This document shows positions 26,985 to 35,630 of a stretch of DNA of 64,000 bases, piece by piece. Position 1 is the first letter of the stretch. Each line of letters starts with the position of its first letter. The position numbers and the translations under genes are program-made. This DNA comes from an uncultured Blautia sp. (lineage in GTDB: Bacteria > Bacillota > Clostridia > Lachnospirales > Lachnospiraceae). Where the stretch lies: NCBI GenBank assembly GCA_900541345.1, contig UQJE01000002.1, positions 39,255-103,254 of the forward strand. The letters run 5' to 3'. The notes below the pieces were generated by a model. The model ran no database searches. It was not told the DNA's origin and saw nothing but the letters and a program-made list of their open reading frames with translations.

Positions 26985-28418
26985 CTATTGAAGAATATGA
27001 ACTATATACTTATATAGCTCTTCCGGTTTATCAACCTTATAAACTTCTTTCATCATCTCCTCTTTTCCATATCCATAAAGACATCCGATAAAAGAAATAT
27101 TATTTGCTTTAGCCGCTTCACTGTCGTAAAAACGGTCTCCTACCATAACCGCCTTATATGGATGCACACGCTTCATCAATCTTCCTAATGTCTCTTCCTT
27201 ATGCTCTCCTTTCGCTGCTGGCTCAATTTCATCAAGCAGATGCCTTATTTTTAAATTTTTTAATACCATTTCTATATACTCCCTCTCTGCATTTGAACAG
27301 ATTGCAAGCATGTATCCTCTTTGTCTGAGCCGGCATAATAAATTCTCTGCGCCTTTGTATGCTTCCATATTTTGATAAAACATTTCCTTTGTGTACATGT
27401 CAACACGTTCCCAAAATGCTTCTCCTATCTCTTCTGCCCGATTACCGAAAAAAAGCTTCGAAGTATCTTCATCCTTCGCACCAAAACTTTCATATATCCA
27501 TTGATCCGGTATATCTGAAGCCTCATAATCTTCCAGGGCTTTTTTTATAGCCGGGAAAGCAAAGCATTCTGTTTTATTCAATGTTCCGTCAAGATCAAAA
27601 ACAACAAGCTTTCTTGTCATCATTCTCTCTACAACAACCGCAACTCCATCGTCATCATTCGAAGGCGCAACGGCATCTGCACTTAATTTTACTGCCTGAG
27701 CGGCATTTTCCATTGCAACGGCAAGCCCTGCGCAATTCAACATGGAAAGATCGTTATAGCTGTCCCCAAAAGCAGCTACATTTTCCATATCTATATCAAG
27801 CATTTCCGCCAGTTTTTGCAAAGTTTTTCCTTTATCTATTCCTTTAGACTGTACTTCGAGAAAATATGGAGCTGAACGGGAAATCGTATATTCTTCTCCG
27901 TAAAGCTCTTTTAACATATCCTCTCTCTCTTTCATATACTCAGGCGCTCCTGTTATCAAGCATTTTACAACAGGAAAATTTACAGCTTTTGTAAAATTCT
28001 CCACTGGGACAATTCTCATTTTTGTAATGTAGTTTTCTTCCTGAGTATATTTTTCGTCTGGTGTTTCCGTGATAATATCTGTTCCCGTATACGTTAAAAT
28101 AGATAATCCATTTTCTTTGGCAAAATCACTCAATTTTCCAGGCGCATCCTCTGGCATCGTCTGCTGGAATATAACCTTTTTGGAGGAACATTCAAAAAGC
28201 TCGCCTCCGTTATAAGATAAAATATATCCCCTTCCCTGTTCCAGCTTCAATTTCTCTGCAATGGGCAGAATCCCATATGTTGGTCTTCCAGAAGCTAATA
28301 CAACGATTCCTCCTTTCTCCATGTATTTTCTGATAATTCTACAAGTATAATCACTTATATTCTTTTTAGAATCTACCAATGTTCCGTCCAAATCTATTGC
28401 TATAATTTTGTACTTCAT
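26985..28418 (-). CDS. Double HAD phosphatase: Cof-type domain fused to phosphoglycolate-phosphatase-type domain
   Basis: 477 aa. Residues 1 to about 265 are a Cof/YidA-type HAD ('IIAIDLDGTLVDSKKNISDY' with both catalytic Asp, and 'AAFGDSYNDLSMLNCAG' with the metal Asp). Residues about 268-477 are a second complete HAD of the Gph type ('LVVFDLDGTLNKTE', 'LAICSNAEREYIEMVL', 'AVMVGDRFYDSEAAKANN'). Both catalytic centres look intact. HADs of this kind dephosphorylate sugar phosphates. The gene has a GGGGG ribosome site, its own terminator, and a promoter covered by the locus operator motif, so it belongs to the same regulon and may drain or detoxify phosphorylated intermediates. Confidence 0.85.
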   Translation of the reverse strand: MKYKIIAIDLDGTLVDSKKNISDYTCRIIRKYMEKGGIVVLASGRPTYGILPIAEKLKLEQGRGYILSYNGGELFECSSKKVIFQQTMPEDAPGKLSDFAKENGLSILTYTGTDIITETPDEKYTQEENYITKMRIVPVENFTKAVNFPVVKCLITGAPEYMKEREDMLKELYGEEYTISRSAPYFLEVQSKGIDKGKTLQKLAEMLDIDMENVAAFGDSYNDLSMLNCAGLAVAMENAAQAVKLSADAVAPSNDDDGVAVVVERMMTRKLVVFDLDGTLNKTECFAFPAIKKALEDYEASDIPDQWIYESFGAKDEDTSKLFFGNRAEEIGEAFWERVDMYTKEMFYQNMEAYKGAENLLCRLRQRGYMLAICSNAEREYIEMVLKNLKIRHLLDEIEPAAKGEHKEETLGRLMKRVHPYKAVMVGDRFYDSEAAKANNISFIGCLYGYGKEEMMKEVYKVDKPEELYKYIVHILQ

Positions 28419-28438
28419 TTTTTTACCCCCATATGTTA

Positions 28439-28476
28439 TAATACATTATATTACATTATACTTCATCATATGTAAA
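28439..28476 (-). promoter_or_regulatory. Promoter and operator of the double-HAD gene
   Basis: Minus-strand TTTACA (28471-28476), a 17-bp spacer and TAATAT (28448-28453). The 17-mer TAATACATTATATTACA (28439-28455) covers the -10. Because the GntR-type gene is divergent, the site could also influence its expression. Confidence 0.7.
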
Positions 28477-28609
28477 TCCTAAATTGTAAAATAATAAAAA
28501 TAATCTACAATGGACATATTCCAATAATTCTGATATGATGAAAATAGTATACTTTAACCGTATTACCAAATTATACCATCGCTATGAAAACGCAGGAGTG
28601 AGTTTTACA

Positions 28610-29371
28610 ATGAGTACATTAATTAACCCGAATAGTTCCATTCCCATGTACAAACAGGCAATACAATTCATAAATGATCTGATTGCCCGAAAAAAACTAC
28701 AGCCAGGAGACAAGATTCCTTCTGAGGCGGAACTTGTAAGCACTTTAGGTGTCAGTAGAATTACCATTCGTTCTGCTATTACAGAAATGGTAGAAGAAGG
28801 TCTGCTTACACGCTCACAGGGAAAAGGTACCTTTGTCGCTCTGCCACAAAAAGATTCCTTTGACGCAAATGACAGCATAGGTTTTACAGAATCCTGTCGT
28901 ATGGCAGGTAAAAAGGCATCCTCCGAGGTTCTGAGCATTGAAAAGGTCTATGCCCCTTCTAAATACTTGAAATTTTTAAATATTTCAGAAGATACCAAAA
29001 TAGTTCGTTCTACACGTTTACGTTTTGTAGATAACGAACCAAAACAACTGGAAATTAATTACTACAGTCCCAGTCTCAACTTTCTTATAAATGAAAATTT
29101 AGAAAGTTCACTTTTTGAATTATTGAAAAACAAGTATAATATCCAGGTATGTAATTTTTCCCGTGTTTTAAAATTTCGTTACGCAACCCCGGAAGAATCA
29201 TCTCTCCTGAATATAAAAAAGAACAGCCCTTTATTCATTTTTGAAGATATGCAAACAGATGAATTTCAAACTCCTCTTTATGTTTCCAGGCAGCTATACG
29301 ATCCTGAAAACGTGGAATTTCATTTTAATTCTTCTAATCATATTTCAAAAATAATGTTTTTGGAAAAATAA
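28610..29371 (+). CDS. GntR-family regulator with UTRA ligand-binding domain
   Basis: 253 aa from the ATG at 28610, which has AGGAG upstream; the open frame begins at 28535 but that start lacks a ribosome site. The winged helix-turn-helix lies at about residues 13-75 ('PMYKQAIQFINDLIARKKLQ', 'PSEAELVSTLGVSRITIRSA', 'EGLLTRSQGKGTFVA'). The rest is a UTRA domain ('SLFELLKNKYNIQVCNFSRV', 'LNIKKNSPLFIFEDMQ'), which binds a sugar phosphate or phosphorylated amine in HutC/FrlR-type repressors. Divergent from the catabolic genes, it is the obvious regulator of the locus. Confidence 0.9.
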   Translation: MSTLINPNSSIPMYKQAIQFINDLIARKKLQPGDKIPSEAELVSTLGVSRITIRSAITEMVEEGLLTRSQGKGTFVALPQKDSFDANDSIGFTESCRMAGKKASSEVLSIEKVYAPSKYLKFLNISEDTKIVRSTRLRFVDNEPKQLEINYYSPSLNFLINENLESSLFELLKNKYNIQVCNFSRVLKFRYATPEESSLLNIKKNSPLFIFEDMQTDEFQTPLYVSRQLYDPENVEFHFNSSNHISKIMFLEK

Positions 29372-29378
29372 AAAGTAT

Positions 29379-29424
29379 AAAAATCCTCTTTCATATGAAA
29401 AATTACATATGAAAGAGGATTTTT
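29379..29424. terminator. Bidirectional terminator between the GntR and MATE genes
   Basis: A perfect 19-bp inverted repeat (29379-29397 / 29406-29424) with arms AAAAATCCTCTTTCATATG and its complement. A and T runs on both sides serve the two convergent genes. Confidence 0.9.
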
Positions 29425-29426
29425 AT

Positions 29427-30800
29427 TCAAAACGTTTTTTGCTCAATCTGCCTCATACATTTTCTAAACTGGAAGAAAAACAAAACTGCTGTAAATGACA
29501 CTGCAAAAAAGTCGGCTATGGGTTCTGCCATATATACTGCAATGTCTTTCTTATTACTTAAAATCACAGGCATAATATAAATCAGCGGAATTAAAAGTAC
29601 AAATTTACGCATAACTGCCACAATAATGGAAGAACCAGCTTTTCCAAGAGATGTAAATGTCATCTGACACGCCATCTGTATTCCGAACAGGAACAGACAG
29701 GCCGTGTAAATACGAAGAGCTGTTTTTGTAAAAATCAGAAGTTCCGGATCTGAAGTAAACATACCTGCGAATCCCTGCGGGAATATCATAATAAATGCCC
29801 ACAAAAGAACGGCGTAGCTAAGGCTGACTTTTAAAAGCAGCCAGAACGCATTTTTTACGCGCTTCACATTTTTTGCTCCGTAGTTGTAGCTGATAATCGG
29901 CTGCGCCCCCTGTCCAAGCCCCTGCAGCGGCAGCATTGCAAACTGCATAACACTTGTGAGGATCGTCATTGCCCCTACTGCAATATCTCCTCCGTATTTT
30001 AACAGAGAAGAGTTAAAACATACGGAAATGACACTCTCACTTGCCTGCATAATAAAGGTAGCAAGACCAAGAGCAATGCTGGGAAGAATAATCTTTTTCT
30101 GAAGCCCCATATTTTTTACGCGAATTTTCAAAACTGTCTTTTTTCCAAAAAGGAACAGAAGAACCCATGTGCAGGACGCTGCCTGAGAAATAATCGTTGC
30201 AAGGGCAGCACCTCTTACTCCAAGACCAAATCCGAAAATAAAAATCGGGTCAAGAATAATATTTGCTACTGCGCCAATTAAAACAGAAAGCATTCCTGTT
30301 TTTGCAAAACCCTGCGCAGTAATAAACGCATTCATTCCTAGTGTAAGCTGAACGAAAATTGTTCCCACAGCATAAATGTTCATATAAGAGACTGCATACT
30401 CAATTGTATTTTCGCTTGCACCAAATGCCATAAGCAAGTCTCTGTTCCAGATAAGAAGAACTGCCGTCAGTACAACAGAAATAATAATCTGTAAAGTAAA
30501 ACAGTTTCCGAGAGTTTTTTCCGCTGTGTCATTTTCCCCTTTTCCCATAAAAATAGAGGCTCTCGGCGCACCTCCGTTTCCTACAAGTGCAGCAAACGCT
30601 GTCACGATCATAATAATAGGCATACATACACCAACGCCCGTAAGCGCCATCGCTCCTACCCCTTTAATATGCCCTATGTAAATCCTGTCTACAATATTGT
30701 AAAGCATATTGATAATCTGTGCCGCTACTGTAGGCAGCGCCAGTTTTAAAAGAAGCTTTCCTATCGGTTCTTTTGCAAGAAAGTCTTTATCTTCTTTCAT
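29427..30800 (-). CDS. MATE-family efflux transporter
   Basis: 457 aa from the ATG at 30800 (GGAGTG 8 nt upstream; a GTG three codons earlier is also open). There are twelve hydrophobic segments in two homologous halves. 'LALPTVAAQIINMLYNIVDR' at the N-terminus and 'LPLQGLGQGAQPIISYNYGA' in the second half are hallmark MATE motifs. It exports cationic drugs or metabolites using a Na+ or H+ gradient. It overlaps the marR gene by 14 nt, so the regulator and pump form one operon. Confidence 0.92.
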   Translation of the reverse strand: MKEDKDFLAKEPIGKLLLKLALPTVAAQIINMLYNIVDRIYIGHIKGVGAMALTGVGVCMPIIMIVTAFAALVGNGGAPRASIFMGKGENDTAEKTLGNCFTLQIIISVVLTAVLLIWNRDLLMAFGASENTIEYAVSYMNIYAVGTIFVQLTLGMNAFITAQGFAKTGMLSVLIGAVANIILDPIFIFGFGLGVRGAALATIISQAASCTWVLLFLFGKKTVLKIRVKNMGLQKKIILPSIALGLATFIMQASESVISVCFNSSLLKYGGDIAVGAMTILTSVMQFAMLPLQGLGQGAQPIISYNYGAKNVKRVKNAFWLLLKVSLSYAVLLWAFIMIFPQGFAGMFTSDPELLIFTKTALRIYTACLFLFGIQMACQMTFTSLGKAGSSIIVAVMRKFVLLIPLIYIMPVILSNKKDIAVYMAEPIADFFAVSFTAVLFFFQFRKCMRQIEQKTF

Positions 30801-31242
30801 CTGTCTCACTCCTTTTCAACGCCTTTTTTGTATTTTCCATAACCCTCCTGTTTAATTCTTCCAGCATTTTTCTGTCCTCTTCTGTAAAACCATCAAAAAG
30901 CACTTCCTGAAACTTCTGTTTTTCCAGTTTCAGCTCTTCTGTAACAGGCTGGACAGCGTCTGAAAGCCTGAGATGGACTTTTCTTCTGTCTTCTTTATCC
31001 TGACTTCTTAAAAGAAATCCTTTTCCGGCAAGCAGCTCCACTCCCTGAGAAACATTTCCCTTGGAGAGCATCCGGAGTTCAACTATATCTCCTGCTGTAT
31101 CCTTTCCCGGATTATTGTAAAGAAAGCTGATAATATTCGCTTCTATCAGAGACAAGTCATATTTCACGCATATTTTCTTCAGCATATTTTCATGAAGTTT
31201 CGTAATTTGCCGAATATTCATGAGATAATCTGTGGTAGACAC
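30787..31242 (-). CDS. MarR-family transcriptional regulator
   Basis: 151 aa with a GTG start at 31242, preceded by AGGAGGAG at 5 nt. The winged-helix core is 'LSLIEANIISFLYNNPGKDT' then 'IVELRMLSKGNVSQGVELLA', with the wing 'RSQDKEDRRKVHLRLSD', whose D-x-R-D/R-R pattern is typical of MarR. It probably represses its own operon with the MATE pump. A perfect palindrome lies in its leader between promoter and start. Confidence 0.92.
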   Translation of the reverse strand: MSTTDYLMNIRQITKLHENMLKKICVKYDLSLIEANIISFLYNNPGKDTAGDIVELRMLSKGNVSQGVELLAGKGFLLRSQDKEDRRKVHLRLSDAVQPVTEELKLEKQKFQEVLFDGFTEEDRKMLEELNRRVMENTKKALKRSETDERR

Positions 31243-31280
31243 ATGAGCTCCTCCTCTCTTTAATTGTTTGTTTTTGAACT

Positions 31281-31333
31281 GTTCTTTATAGAACTATATT
31301 AACAGATTATACCTTCTTTATAATGTTTGTCAA
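31281..31333 (-). promoter_or_regulatory. Strong promoter and likely operator of the marR-MATE operon
   Basis: Perfect -35 TTGACA (31328-31333) and -10 TATAAT (31306-31311) with a 16-bp spacer on the minus strand. Just downstream GTTCT-TTAT-AGAAC (31281-31294) is a palindrome well placed for MarR autorepression. Confidence 0.75.
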
Positions 31334-31448
31334 GATTTACACTCCCTTTACAGAAATTTTATTCTTCAGGGATAGAATCCTGCCAAGCTTACTTTTATAC
31401 TATATTTCATCACAAAAAACAGGAAATTCCAGCGACAGGAGATACATT

Positions 31449-32117
31449 ATGGGAGAAATATTTTCATATAAAGAAATTCGCAAATCACATGAAATCAATA
31501 CATTAATTGAACACGGCAATGAGGTGCTGAAAACACTCGGTTTCACAGAACACTCCAGAAAACACGCTGCAAAAGTGGCAGAAACAGCAGGAACTATCCT
31601 TTTAAAATTGGGCTACTCTAAGCATAAAGCAGAGCTTGCTAAAACTGCCGGATATATGCATGACATCGGAAACAGCATTAACCGCCATGACCATGCTCAC
31701 AGCGGCGCACTGCTTTCTTATCAGATTTTAAATAAATTAAATATGCCTCTTTCTGATATCCTTACAGTAATTACTGCAATCGGAAATCATGATGAAAAAA
31801 CAGGCAGCGCCGTAGACCCTGTATCTGCTGCATTAATTCTTGCTGACAAAACAGATGTAAGAAGAAACCGGGTACAAAATCCTACACCTGCAAACTTCGA
31901 TATTCATGACAGGGTAAATTATGCAGCTCTTTCTTCTTCTTTGGAACTTATGAAAGATAAAAAAGTTATTCAGATGAATCTTGAATTAGATGACAGCATT
32001 TGCAGCGTTATGGATTATTTTGAAATTTTTCTTCAGCGAATGCTGATGTGCAAACGTGCTTCTGAAGTTCTTGGATGTAAATTCAAGCTGGTTGCAAACG
32101 GACATAAACTCTGCTGA
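31449..32117 (+). CDS. HD-domain phosphohydrolase
   Basis: 222 aa from the ATG at 31449 with AGGAG upstream; the frame is open back to 31323 but no ribosome site supports the longer form. HD motifs: 'FTEHSRKHAAKVAE' (first His), 'AGYMHDIGNSINRHDHAHSG' (HD pair plus extra His), 'ITAIGNHDEKTG' and a distal Asp in 'LILADKTDVRR'. It resembles clostridial HD proteins related to YqeK/phosphodiesterase types. The substrate is unknown. It is a single gene upstream of carB with a terminator between them. Confidence 0.8.
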   Translation: MGEIFSYKEIRKSHEINTLIEHGNEVLKTLGFTEHSRKHAAKVAETAGTILLKLGYSKHKAELAKTAGYMHDIGNSINRHDHAHSGALLSYQILNKLNMPLSDILTVITAIGNHDEKTGSAVDPVSAALILADKTDVRRNRVQNPTPANFDIHDRVNYAALSSSLELMKDKKVIQMNLELDDSICSVMDYFEIFLQRMLMCKRASEVLGCKFKLVANGHKLC

Positions 32118-32232
32118 TGCTTTTTATGCAATGAGCTAAAAATCTTTTTAATTTCCAACAAAATCATTTTGATATGGTAATTGTAATACAATTCAACCTT
32201 ATTTTTTTTGTACGCACCAACAAATTTGTAAG

Positions 32233-32260
32233 AAAGCTCAAAAAACCTTGAGCTTTTTTT
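32233..32260 (+). terminator. Terminator between the HD gene and carB
   Basis: AAAGCTCAA pairs with TTGAGCTTT around a 6-nt loop, followed by a T run. It lies 115 nt after the HD stop and 45 nt before carB. Its right arm also forms the -35 of the carB promoter. The spacer 32118-32232 shows nothing else. Confidence 0.7.
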
Positions 32261-32275
32261 AAATTTCCATATAAT
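32248..32275 (+). promoter_or_regulatory. Probable carB promoter
   Basis: TTGAGC (32248-32253), a 16-bp spacer and perfect TATAAT (32270-32275). The leader would be only about 23 nt, leaving no room for an attenuator after the start point. Confidence 0.5.
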
Positions 32276-32304
32276 AGGTAATAGTAACGAAGGAGGAAAA
32301 TAAT

Positions 32305-35300
32305 ATGCCAAAAAGAACAGACATACATAAAGTACTGATTATTGGCTCCGGTCCTATTATTATCGGACAGGCGTGCGAATTTGATTATTCCGGAACACAG
32401 GCTTGTAAAGCACTTCGTAAACTGGGATATGAAATTGTACTGGTAAATTCCAACCCGGCAACTATCATGACTGACCCGGAAACAGCAGATGTTACATACA
32501 TAGAGCCTCTTAATGTGGAGCGTCTGGAACAGATCATCGCAAAGGAACGCCCGGATGCACTGCTTCCAAATCTCGGCGGACAGTCCGGACTTAACCTGTG
32601 CTCAGAATTAAACAAAGCAGGTATTCTCGAGAAATACAACGTAGAAGTTATCGGCGTACAGGTTGATGCTATTGAGCGCGGAGAAGACCGTGTAGAATTT
32701 AAAAAAGCAATGGACGAACTCGGCATTGAGATGGCACGAAGCGAAGTTGCCTACTCAGTAGACGAAGCCTTAAAAATTGCAGACGAACTGGGATACCCTG
32801 TTGTTCTTCGTCCAGCCTATACAATGGGTGGTGCAGGCGGCGGCCTTGTGTACAACAGAGAAGAGCTGAAAACAGTATGTGCAAGAGGTCTTCAGGCAAG
32901 TCTTGTAGGACAGGTTCTTGTAGAAGAATCTATTCTCGGCTGGGAAGAGCTTGAGCTGGAAATTGTCCGTGATGCAGACAACAACATGATCACTGTCTGC
33001 TTTATCGAAAATATCGACCCTCTTGGTGTACATACAGGAGATTCCTTCTGTTCTGCACCAATGCTTACTATTTCTGAGGAGTGCCAGAAACGTCTTCAGG
33101 AACAGGCATATAAAATCGTAGAATCTGTACAGGTAATCGGTGGTACAAACGTACAGTTTGCACATGACCCTGTCACAGACCGTATCATCGTAATTGAGAT
33201 CAACCCGCGTACTTCCCGTTCCTCTGCTCTTGCATCTAAAGCAACCGGCTTCCCGATTGCCCTTGTATCTGCAATGCTTGCAGCCGGACTTACGCTGAAA
33301 GACATTCCATGTGGAAAATACGGAACTCTTGATAAGTACGTTCCGGATGGAGACTATATTGTAATTAAATTTGCCCGTTGGGCATTTGAAAAATTCAAAG
33401 GTGTAGAAGATAAGCTTGGCACACAGATGCGTGCAGTCGGCGAAGTTATGAGTATCGGAAAAACTTATAAAGAAGCCTTCCAGAAAGCCATTCGAAGCCT
33501 GGAAACAGGACGTTATGGTCTTGGCCATGCCGGCAAATTCAATTCCATGACAAAAGATGAGCTTCTTCATATTCTTGGAACTCCATCAAGCGAACGTCAT
33601 TTTGTTATGTACGAAGCGCTCAGAAAGGGAGCTTCTATTGAAGAGCTTCATGAGCTTACAAAGATTAAACCATACTTTATCGAGCAGATGAAAGAACTTG
33701 TAGATGAAGAAAATGCTCTTCTTGCAAGCAAAGGAACTCTTCCTTCTGACGAACTGCTTACTGCAGCAAAAAAAGATGGTTTCTCTGATAAATATTTAAG
33801 CCAGATTCTGGAAATTCCGGAAGAAGACATCAGAAACCGCCGTGCTTCCATTGGTGTAGAAGAAGTATGGGAAGGAGTTCACGTAAGCGGAACAGAAGAC
33901 AGCGCATACTACTACTCAACCTACAACGGCGAAGACAAGAATCCTGTTTCTGAAGAAAAACCGAAGATCATGATCCTTGGCGGCGGTCCAAACAGAATCG
34001 GACAGGGTATTGAATTTGACTACTGCTGCGTACATGCATCTCTCGCTCTGAAAAAACTGGGATTTGAGACTATCATTGTAAACTGTAATCCGGAAACGGT
34101 ATCTACAGATTACGATACTTCTGATAAGCTTTATTTTGAGCCGTTGACTCTGGAAGATGTATTAAGCATTTACAGAAAAGAAAAACCACTTGGCGTCATT
34201 GCACAGTTCGGTGGACAGACACCATTAAATCTTGCTGCAGAGCTTGAGAAAAACGGTGTAAAAATCCTGGGAACATCCCCATCTGTCATTGACCTTGCGG
34301 AAGACCGTGACCTCTTCCGTGAAATGATGGAAAAACTGGAAATTCCGATGCCGGAATCCGGAATGGCAACTACTGTTGAGGAAGCTATTGAAATCGCATC
34401 TAAGATTGGCTATCCGGTTATGGTTCGTCCTTCTTATGTACTTGGCGGACGTGGAATGGAAGTTGTGTATGATGATGAAAGCATGACAAATTACATGAAA
34501 GCGGCTGTAGGCGTGACACCAGACCGTCCAATCCTCATTGACCGTTTCTTAAATCACGCAATGGAATGTGAAGCCGATGCCATCAGTGATGGAACACATG
34601 CTTTTGTTCCGGCTGTTATGGAGCATATTGAGCTTGCCGGCGTTCACTCCGGAGACTCTGCATGTATCATTCCTTCCGCTCACATTTCTGAAGAAAATGT
34701 AGCTACGATCAAAGAATACACACGCAGAATTGCAGAGGAAATGCACGTAAAAGGTCTTATGAATATGCAGTATGCTATTGAAAACGGAAAGGTATATGTG
34801 CTGGAAGCAAACCCGAGAGCTTCAAGAACCGTTCCGCTTGTATCAAAGGTATGCAACATTCGTATGGTTCCTCTTGCAACAGATATCATTACTTCTGAAA
34901 TCACAGGACGCCCATCTCCTGTTGCAGCATTAAAAGAACAGGAAATTCCTTATTTCGGAGTAAAAGAAGCAGTCTTCCCATTTAATATGTTCCAGGAAGT
35001 TGACCCGATCCTCGGACCGGAAATGCGCTCCACAGGAGAAGTTCTCGGACTTGCCCCATCTTATGGTGAAGCTTTCTATAAAGCACAGGAGGCAACTCAG
35101 GCTAAGCTTCCTCTCGAAGGAACTGTTCTGATTTCCGTAAACCGTAAAGATAAAGAAGAAGTTGTGGAAGTGGCAAAAATCTTCCACGAAGACGGCTTTA
35201 AGATTCTGGCAACAGGCACAACTTACGATCTCATCAGCCAGGCAGGCATCCCTGCTGAAAAAGTGAAAAAACTGTATGAAGGACGTCCGAATGTTCTTGA

Positions 35301-35529
35301 TTTAATTACAAATGGCAAGGTAGACTTAATCGTAAACTCTCCTATTGGAAAAGACAGCATCCACGATGACAGCTACCTTCGTAAAGCAGCGATCAAAGCC
35401 AAAGTACCTTACATGACTACTATCGCAGCAGCAAAGGCAACTGCAAAAGGCATTCGCTATATAAATAAACACGGAGCAGAAGAACTGAAATCTCTTCAGG
35501 AGCTTCACAGCGAAATTCACGATAAATAA
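32305..35529 (+). CDS. carB: Carbamoyl-phosphate synthase large subunit
   Basis: 1074 aa, full length for CarB. Two homologous ATP-grasp halves are visible: 'LIIGSGPIIIGQACEFDYSG' at the start and 'ILGGGPNRIGQGIEFDYCC' at about residue 555, each followed by its grasp domain ('VLRPAYTMGGAGGGLV' and 'MVRPSYVLGGRGMEVV'). The last 140 residues are the MGS-like allosteric domain ('FKILATGTTYDLI'). It makes carbamoyl phosphate from bicarbonate, ammonia (from CarA) and two ATP for arginine and pyrimidine synthesis. GAAGGAGG precedes the ATG. carA is not in this window, so the two subunits are encoded apart or carA lies elsewhere. Confidence 0.97.
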   Translation: MPKRTDIHKVLIIGSGPIIIGQACEFDYSGTQACKALRKLGYEIVLVNSNPATIMTDPETADVTYIEPLNVERLEQIIAKERPDALLPNLGGQSGLNLCSELNKAGILEKYNVEVIGVQVDAIERGEDRVEFKKAMDELGIEMARSEVAYSVDEALKIADELGYPVVLRPAYTMGGAGGGLVYNREELKTVCARGLQASLVGQVLVEESILGWEELELEIVRDADNNMITVCFIENIDPLGVHTGDSFCSAPMLTISEECQKRLQEQAYKIVESVQVIGGTNVQFAHDPVTDRIIVIEINPRTSRSSALASKATGFPIALVSAMLAAGLTLKDIPCGKYGTLDKYVPDGDYIVIKFARWAFEKFKGVEDKLGTQMRAVGEVMSIGKTYKEAFQKAIRSLETGRYGLGHAGKFNSMTKDELLHILGTPSSERHFVMYEALRKGASIEELHELTKIKPYFIEQMKELVDEENALLASKGTLPSDELLTAAKKDGFSDKYLSQILEIPEEDIRNRRASIGVEEVWEGVHVSGTEDSAYYYSTYNGEDKNPVSEEKPKIMILGGGPNRIGQGIEFDYCCVHASLALKKLGFETIIVNCNPETVSTDYDTSDKLYFEPLTLEDVLSIYRKEKPLGVIAQFGGQTPLNLAAELEKNGVKILGTSPSVIDLAEDRDLFREMMEKLEIPMPESGMATTVEEAIEIASKIGYPVMVRPSYVLGGRGMEVVYDDESMTNYMKAAVGVTPDRPILIDRFLNHAMECEADAISDGTHAFVPAVMEHIELAGVHSGDSACIIPSAHISEENVATIKEYTRRIAEEMHVKGLMNMQYAIENGKVYVLEANPRASRTVPLVSKVCNIRMVPLATDIITSEITGRPSPVAALKEQEIPYFGVKEAVFPFNMFQEVDPILGPEMRSTGEVLGLAPSYGEAFYKAQEATQAKLPLEGTVLISVNRKDKEEVVEVAKIFHEDGFKILATGTTYDLISQAGIPAEKVKKLYEGRPNVLDLITNGKVDLIVNSPIGKDSIHDDSYLRKAAIKAKVPYMTTIAAAKATAKGIRYINKHGAEELKSLQELHSEIHDK

Positions 35530-35546
35530 TAGAAATATTCTATAGC

Positions 35547-35601
35547 AAAAACCCGGAATACTCTTTCAGACCGTCTGGTCTTTGGAATATTCCGGGTTTT
35601 T
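35547..35601. terminator. Bidirectional terminator between carB and the ABC exporter genes
   Basis: AAAAACCCGGAATA (35547-35560) pairs perfectly with TATTCCGGGTTTTT (35588-35601). It serves carB and the convergent exporter operon. Confidence 0.88.
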
Positions 35602-35630
35602 CTTTTACAGAGAACAGTTCTGTTTATGAA

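Noticed and set aside
32770..33570. 266-codon minus-strand frame inside carB
   Set aside because: It is a shadow of the carB coding sequence with no ribosome site or domain.
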